From positions 1,459,225-1,523,224 of the forward strand of contig NZ_NBBJ01000001.1 of the NCBI RefSeq assembly GCF_002197665.1: a stretch of 64,000 bases of DNA. Reading direction: 5' to 3'. The DNA is from Sphingomonas mucosissima (GTDB lineage Bacteria > Pseudomonadota > Alphaproteobacteria > Sphingomonadales > Sphingomonadaceae). Positions within the stretch are counted from its first letter, which is position 1, and each line of letters starts with the position of its first letter. This document shows, one piece after another, positions 60,817 to 64,000 of the stretch. The position numbers and the translations under genes are program-made. The notes beneath the pieces were generated by a model. It ran no database searches. It was given only the letters and a program-made list of their open reading frames with translations, and was not told where the DNA came from.

Positions 60817-62898
60817 ATGCCGCCGCAGCTAACCTCCTTCTTCCAGCGCATCGGTGCCAATCGCGACATGGCGTTGGCCAGCGGCGTGATCGCCATCATT
60901 GCGATGCTGATCCTGCCCATGCCGGGCTGGTTGCTGGACTTCGGCATCGCGCTGTCGATCACCGCATCGGTGATGATCCTGATGACGGCGCTGTTCATCG
61001 AAAAGCCGCTTCAGCTTTCCGCGTTCCCCACGATCTTGCTGGTGGTGACGATGCTGCGGCTCGGCCTCAACATCGCCTCGACCCGGCTGATCCTGGCAAA
61101 CGGACATGAAGGGCCGGCAGCCGCCGGCGGCGTGATTCACGCCTTTGGCGAGTTCCTGATGGGCGGCCAGACGGTGATTGGCATCACCATCTTCGCCATC
61201 CTTGTCGTCATCAACTTTGTCGTTATCACCAAGGGCGCGGGGCGGATTGCGGAGGTCGCGGCGCGCTTCAGTCTTGATTCCATGCCCGGCAAGCAGATGG
61301 CGATCGACGCCGATCTTTCCGCCGGCATGATCGACGAGACGACGGCCCGCGAGCGCCGCACCGAAGTGGAGGCGGAAAGCGGCTTCTATGGCTCGATGGA
61401 CGGTGCCTCGAAGTTCGTGAAGGGCGATGCCGTCGCGGGCCTGATGATCACCGCCATCAACGTTCTGGTCGGCATCATCATGGGCGTCGCCGTGCATGGC
61501 GTGCCGTTTGGCGAAGCGTTCCAGACCTACACGCTGCTGACCGTCGGCGACGGCCTCATCAGCCAGATTCCAGCGCTGATCGTATCGATCGCTGCGGGCA
61601 TGCTGGTGTCGAAGGGCGGCGTCGCGGGGAAGACCGGCGCCGCGCTCGGCGAACAGCTCGGCCGCTATCCCAAGGCATTCGGGATGGTCTCGTTCCTAAT
61701 GGGTGCACTGGCGCTCCTCCCGGGCTTGCCGTTCATCCCCTTTGCTGCCTTTGCAGCCCTCAGCGGCTGGACCGCCTGGAAGATGAGCAAGGAAGCGGAC
61801 GCGCGCGCGGCGCAGGCGGTGCGCGACGAGGCTGCCGCCGAGGCTGCTGCCGTGCCCGCGGAAGAGCCGATCTCCCGCACGCTCGCCATTGACGCTTGCC
61901 GGATCGAGATCGGCTACGCCCTGCTGCCGATCATCAACGACGCGCAGCGCGAGCCGCGCCTCGACGATCAGGTGCGCGCGCTGCGGCGGCAGATGGCGAC
62001 CGAATACGGCTTCGTTCTGCCCTCCGTCCGGATCATCGACAACATGGCGCTGAAGGCCAGCGAATATATCGTCTACATCAAGGAAACCGAGGCCGCCCGC
62101 GGCGAGATCCGGCTCGACAAGCTCCTGGTGATCAATCCCGGTGGCGCAAACGTCGGCATCGCCGGCGAAGTGACCCGCGAGCCGGTCTTCAACCTGCCCG
62201 CGCTCTGGATCGAGCCGGAACTGCGCGAGGAAGCCAGCTTCCGCGGCCTCACGGTGGTCGATTGCGGCACCATCATAACCACGCACCTGACGGAGCTGGT
62301 GAAGGACAACATCGCCGACCTGCTGAGCTACACCGAGACGCAGAAGCTGCTGAACGAAGTGCACAAGGAGTCGGAAAAGCTGGTGGGAGACATCGTCCCC
62401 TCCAAGATCTCCGTGTCGGGGGTGCAGCGCATCCTGCAGAACCTGCTGAGCGAAGGCGTCTCGATCCGCGACATCCCGACCATTCTCGAAGGGATCGCGG
62501 AATCCGCGCCCACCACGGCAAACCTGACCCAGATGACGGAGCACGTGCGCGGGCGTCTGTCGCGCCAGATCTCGGCCCAGCAGACGCGTGAGGGCGCCAT
62601 TCCCATCGTGACGCTGTCGGGGGAGTGGGACGCTGCCTTCGCGGAAAGCATCATCGGCCAGGGCGATGATCGCCAGCTCGCCATGGCCCCTTCGCACCTG
62701 CAAGCGTTCATCGCTGCGCTTCGCACCACGCTCGATCACCTCGCCCAGCAAGGCGACATCCCCTGCCTGCTGACCAACCCGTCGATCCGGCCGTTCGTGC
62801 GCTCGATCATCGAACGGGTGCGACCTGCCACGGTGGTCCTGTCGCAGAACGAAATCCATTCGCGGGCGCGGATCCGATCGCTTGGCACGATTGGCTGA
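60817..62898 (+). CDS. flhA: Flagellar export protein FlhA
   Basis: A 693-residue export gate protein with about eight membrane helices in the first ~330 residues and a large cytoplasmic domain. The conserved FHIPEP-type region is seen as TILLVVTMLRLGLNIASTRLIL, FVVITKGAGRIAEVAARFSLDSMPGKQMAIDADLSAG (given in part) and ARERRTEVEAESGFYGSMDGASKFVKGDAVAG (in part). It follows flbD by 22 bases. Confidence 0.96.
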   Translation: MPPQLTSFFQRIGANRDMALASGVIAIIAMLILPMPGWLLDFGIALSITASVMILMTALFIEKPLQLSAFPTILLVVTMLRLGLNIASTRLILANGHEGPAAAGGVIHAFGEFLMGGQTVIGITIFAILVVINFVVITKGAGRIAEVAARFSLDSMPGKQMAIDADLSAGMIDETTARERRTEVEAESGFYGSMDGASKFVKGDAVAGLMITAINVLVGIIMGVAVHGVPFGEAFQTYTLLTVGDGLISQIPALIVSIAAGMLVSKGGVAGKTGAALGEQLGRYPKAFGMVSFLMGALALLPGLPFIPFAAFAALSGWTAWKMSKEADARAAQAVRDEAAAEAAAVPAEEPISRTLAIDACRIEIGYALLPIINDAQREPRLDDQVRALRRQMATEYGFVLPSVRIIDNMALKASEYIVYIKETEAARGEIRLDKLLVINPGGANVGIAGEVTREPVFNLPALWIEPELREEASFRGLTVVDCGTIITTHLTELVKDNIADLLSYTETQKLLNEVHKESEKLVGDIVPSKISVSGVQRILQNLLSEGVSIRDIPTILEGIAESAPTTANLTQMTEHVRGRLSRQISAQQTREGAIPIVTLSGEWDAAFAESIIGQGDDRQLAMAPSHLQAFIAALRTTLDHLAQQGDIPCLLTNPSIRPFVRSIIERVRPATVVLSQNEIHSRARIRSLGTIG

Positions 62899-62926
62899 GC
62901 ACGAACCTCGCCGCGCCCCGAACCTC

Positions 62927-62932
62927 TATAAT
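62927..62932 (+). promoter_or_regulatory. TATAAT element before the fliK-like gene
   Basis: GAACCTCTATAATGAACC has TATAAT at 62927-62932, starting 28 bases after the flhA stop and 40 bases before the next ATG. It shares the CCTCTATAAT core with the motA element. Confidence 0.5.
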
Positions 62933-62971
62933 GAACCGTTAGCCCCCTCGGGCGGCAAGGTGAGGCCCTGA

Positions 62972-64000
62972 ATGACGATCGCCGCAACGTTCTTTTCCCC
63001 GCCGGCAGCCGGCATGCCGGTGCCGGCCCCGCTCGAAGCGATGCCAAAGGTCGACTCGGGATTCTCGATCAGCGTAGAGGCTGCACTAAACGTCCAAGCG
63101 CCCCCGCCCCCGCAAGGCACGCCAGCCGCCCCGCTTACTTTGCTCTCTCCCCAGGAAGCGGCACAGGCGCAGGCTGCTGGCGGGATGACATTGCCCGGGC
63201 AGCAAGGCGGTTCGCTCACCAGGCGCCCGCCCGCTACGATCGAGGAAGTGGCGGTGCAGCGCCCGAACACGCCGATCAAGCGCCCGGACATGCCCGCGCC
63301 AAACCCGGACAAACCCGTCCTGACGGATAGCGACGCTGATCATGGCACGTCTGCCTGCCAGGTGCGCTCCGGCCCGCCACCGATCAAAACGGTGGCGGGC
63401 ATCGCCGACCGTCTCGCGATCCCTGCAGTTCAGCCGGCGGCTAACGCCCATGCGCTCGCCATCCCAATGACCATTGCGCCGATCCCCGCCAGCGTGCCCA
63501 CAGGCGCAGCCATGCCGCCGCAGGACACGCCGCCCGCGGCATCGGGCGATGGCGCTGAGGATGGCCGTGCCGAGGCCGATGGATCGCAAGCGCCGCTGAC
63601 CGAGGCACCCTCCGCACCCGCCGAAACCTCCTTGCAGGACCAGCCCGCTATCACGTGTGAATCCGGTCGGGCCGCCGCCGCTACTCCGATGCCGCAAGCC
63701 GATAACGCGCCCGCGCTCGCAGCCGCTACATCGACCAAGACGGCGCCCGCCGCTGCTGTTGACCGCGCACCACTTCAATCAGCGGCAGCCATCACCGCCG
63801 CGGACGCTGCGGCTCCAGTCGCGCTAACCAGCGCTGAGCGTGCACCCTTCACGCGCCAACAGATGCCCACGCTTTCCGAGGAGCGCATCGACGCTCCGAT
63901 CGCAGGCGCTCCGGCACAGACGAAGGTCGGCGGCAAGAACGACGGCCGCCAAGCCGCGCGCGGGACCCCGCAGCCGCCCACCCCGCCGCCGACCTTCGTC
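62972..64000 (+). CDS. fliK: Probable flagellar hook-length control protein FliK, N-terminal part (runs off window)
   Basis: The frame from ATG 62972 is open to the last base (343 codons), so the 3' end is missing. AAGGTGAGG lies just upstream. The visible part is Pro/Ala-rich and disordered (for example PAAGMPVPAPLEAMPKVD and GTPQPPTPPPTFV), with no folded domain yet. This is the normal state of the FliK N-terminal ruler region, and the place after flhA fits. The identity is inferred from composition and context, because the conserved C-terminal switch domain lies outside the window. Several minus-strand frames opposite it are composition shadows. Confidence 0.65.
   Translation, partial: MTIAATFFSPPAAGMPVPAPLEAMPKVDSGFSISVEAALNVQAPPPPQGTPAAPLTLLSPQEAAQAQAAGGMTLPGQQGGSLTRRPPATIEEVAVQRPNTPIKRPDMPAPNPDKPVLTDSDADHGTSACQVRSGPPPIKTVAGIADRLAIPAVQPAANAHALAIPMTIAPIPASVPTGAAMPPQDTPPAASGDGAEDGRAEADGSQAPLTEAPSAPAETSLQDQPAITCESGRAAAATPMPQADNAPALAAATSTKTAPAAAVDRAPLQSAAAITAADAAAPVALTSAERAPFTRQQMPTLSEERIDAPIAGAPAQTKVGGKNDGRQAARGTPQPPTPPPTFV

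Noticed and set aside
62882..62900. TTGGCACGATTGGCTG as a sigma-54 promoter for the fliK-like gene
   Set aside because: The -24-like half is good, but only 8 bases separate GG and GC instead of 10, and the site is inside the end of flhA.
63086..63778. Minus-strand frames opposite the fliK-like gene
   Set aside because: Gly/Arg-rich shadows of a Pro/Ala-rich coding sequence.
1..64000. CRISPR arrays, insertion sequences, prophage or integrase genes
   Set aside because: I saw no regular spaced repeats, no transposase or integrase frames and no rRNA genes. The two tRNA genes show no repeated 3' ends that would mark an integrated element.

Overview
The window looks like a chromosomal stretch of a motile, GC-rich alphaproteobacterium, most likely a member of the Sphingomonadaceae. 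The basis is gene content: the alphaproteobacterial flagellar regulators FlaF, FliX and FlbD, a chemotaxis operon ordered like Caulobacter che1, two large TonB-dependent receptors, a decayed TorF-type porin gene, a DUF885 protein with a HESAPGH motif, an ScfR-type regulator and a MarR-like regulator with a pseudo-receiver domain. No species is claimed.

Region 1 (1-16.7 kb) is mixed housekeeping and accessory DNA. It holds the 3' end of an ScfR-type regulator, a siderophore receptor behind a Fur-box-like site, a PAP2 phosphatase, trmB, proS, a thioesterase gene interrupted by one stop codon, a possible 55-residue peptide gene, an EamA transporter, a DUF885 protein, a TetR regulator, a TonB receptor broken by a one-base frameshift with palindromes upstream, tRNA-Arg(ACG), tRNA-Val(TAC), a lipoprotein and a DUF2141 protein.

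Region 2 (16.7-28.7 kb) is bioenergetic. A minus-strand unit carries an aa3 oxidase subunit IV peptide and the three-subunit NAD(P) transhydrogenase (pntAA, pntAB, pntB). A sigma-54-type response regulator diverges from it. A six-gene Mrp (Pha) Na+/K+:H+ antiporter operon follows, with MrpA and MrpB fused and four-base ATGA overlaps at every junction.

Region 3 (29-44.5 kb) is chemotaxis and motor function. One minus-strand run reads motA, STAS/cheX-like, cheY, cheA, cheW, cheR, cheB, cheY, cheD, a small unknown gene, motB and fliL-like. Beyond it lie a small unknown gene and a receptor (MCP) without a periplasmic sensor. Diverging from motA are flaF and a GAF protein, then a wrecked TorF porin gene and a CHASE4-GGDEF-EAL protein.

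Region 4 (44.5-64 kb) is flagellar assembly: fliN-like/fliO/fliP against flgC/fliE/fliQ/fliR/flhB; fliX with a degenerate EAL protein against flgI/flgJ/flgN; an unrecognised 912-residue flagellar-locus beta-propeller protein plus flgB against fliG/fliH; then fliF/fliN/flbD/flhA and the start of a fliK-like gene that runs off the window.

The most interesting signals are linked. Both sigma-54-type activators carry GAFPGA instead of GAFTGA. The FlbD-like one has also lost the acidic Walker B pair and most receiver residues. Eight flagellar or motility operon fronts carry TATAAT-like hexamers, and I found no convincing -24/-12 elements there. This suggests, as inference, flagellar control that no longer uses canonical sigma-54 activation. 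The second main lead is the 912-residue propeller protein co-transcribed with flgB.
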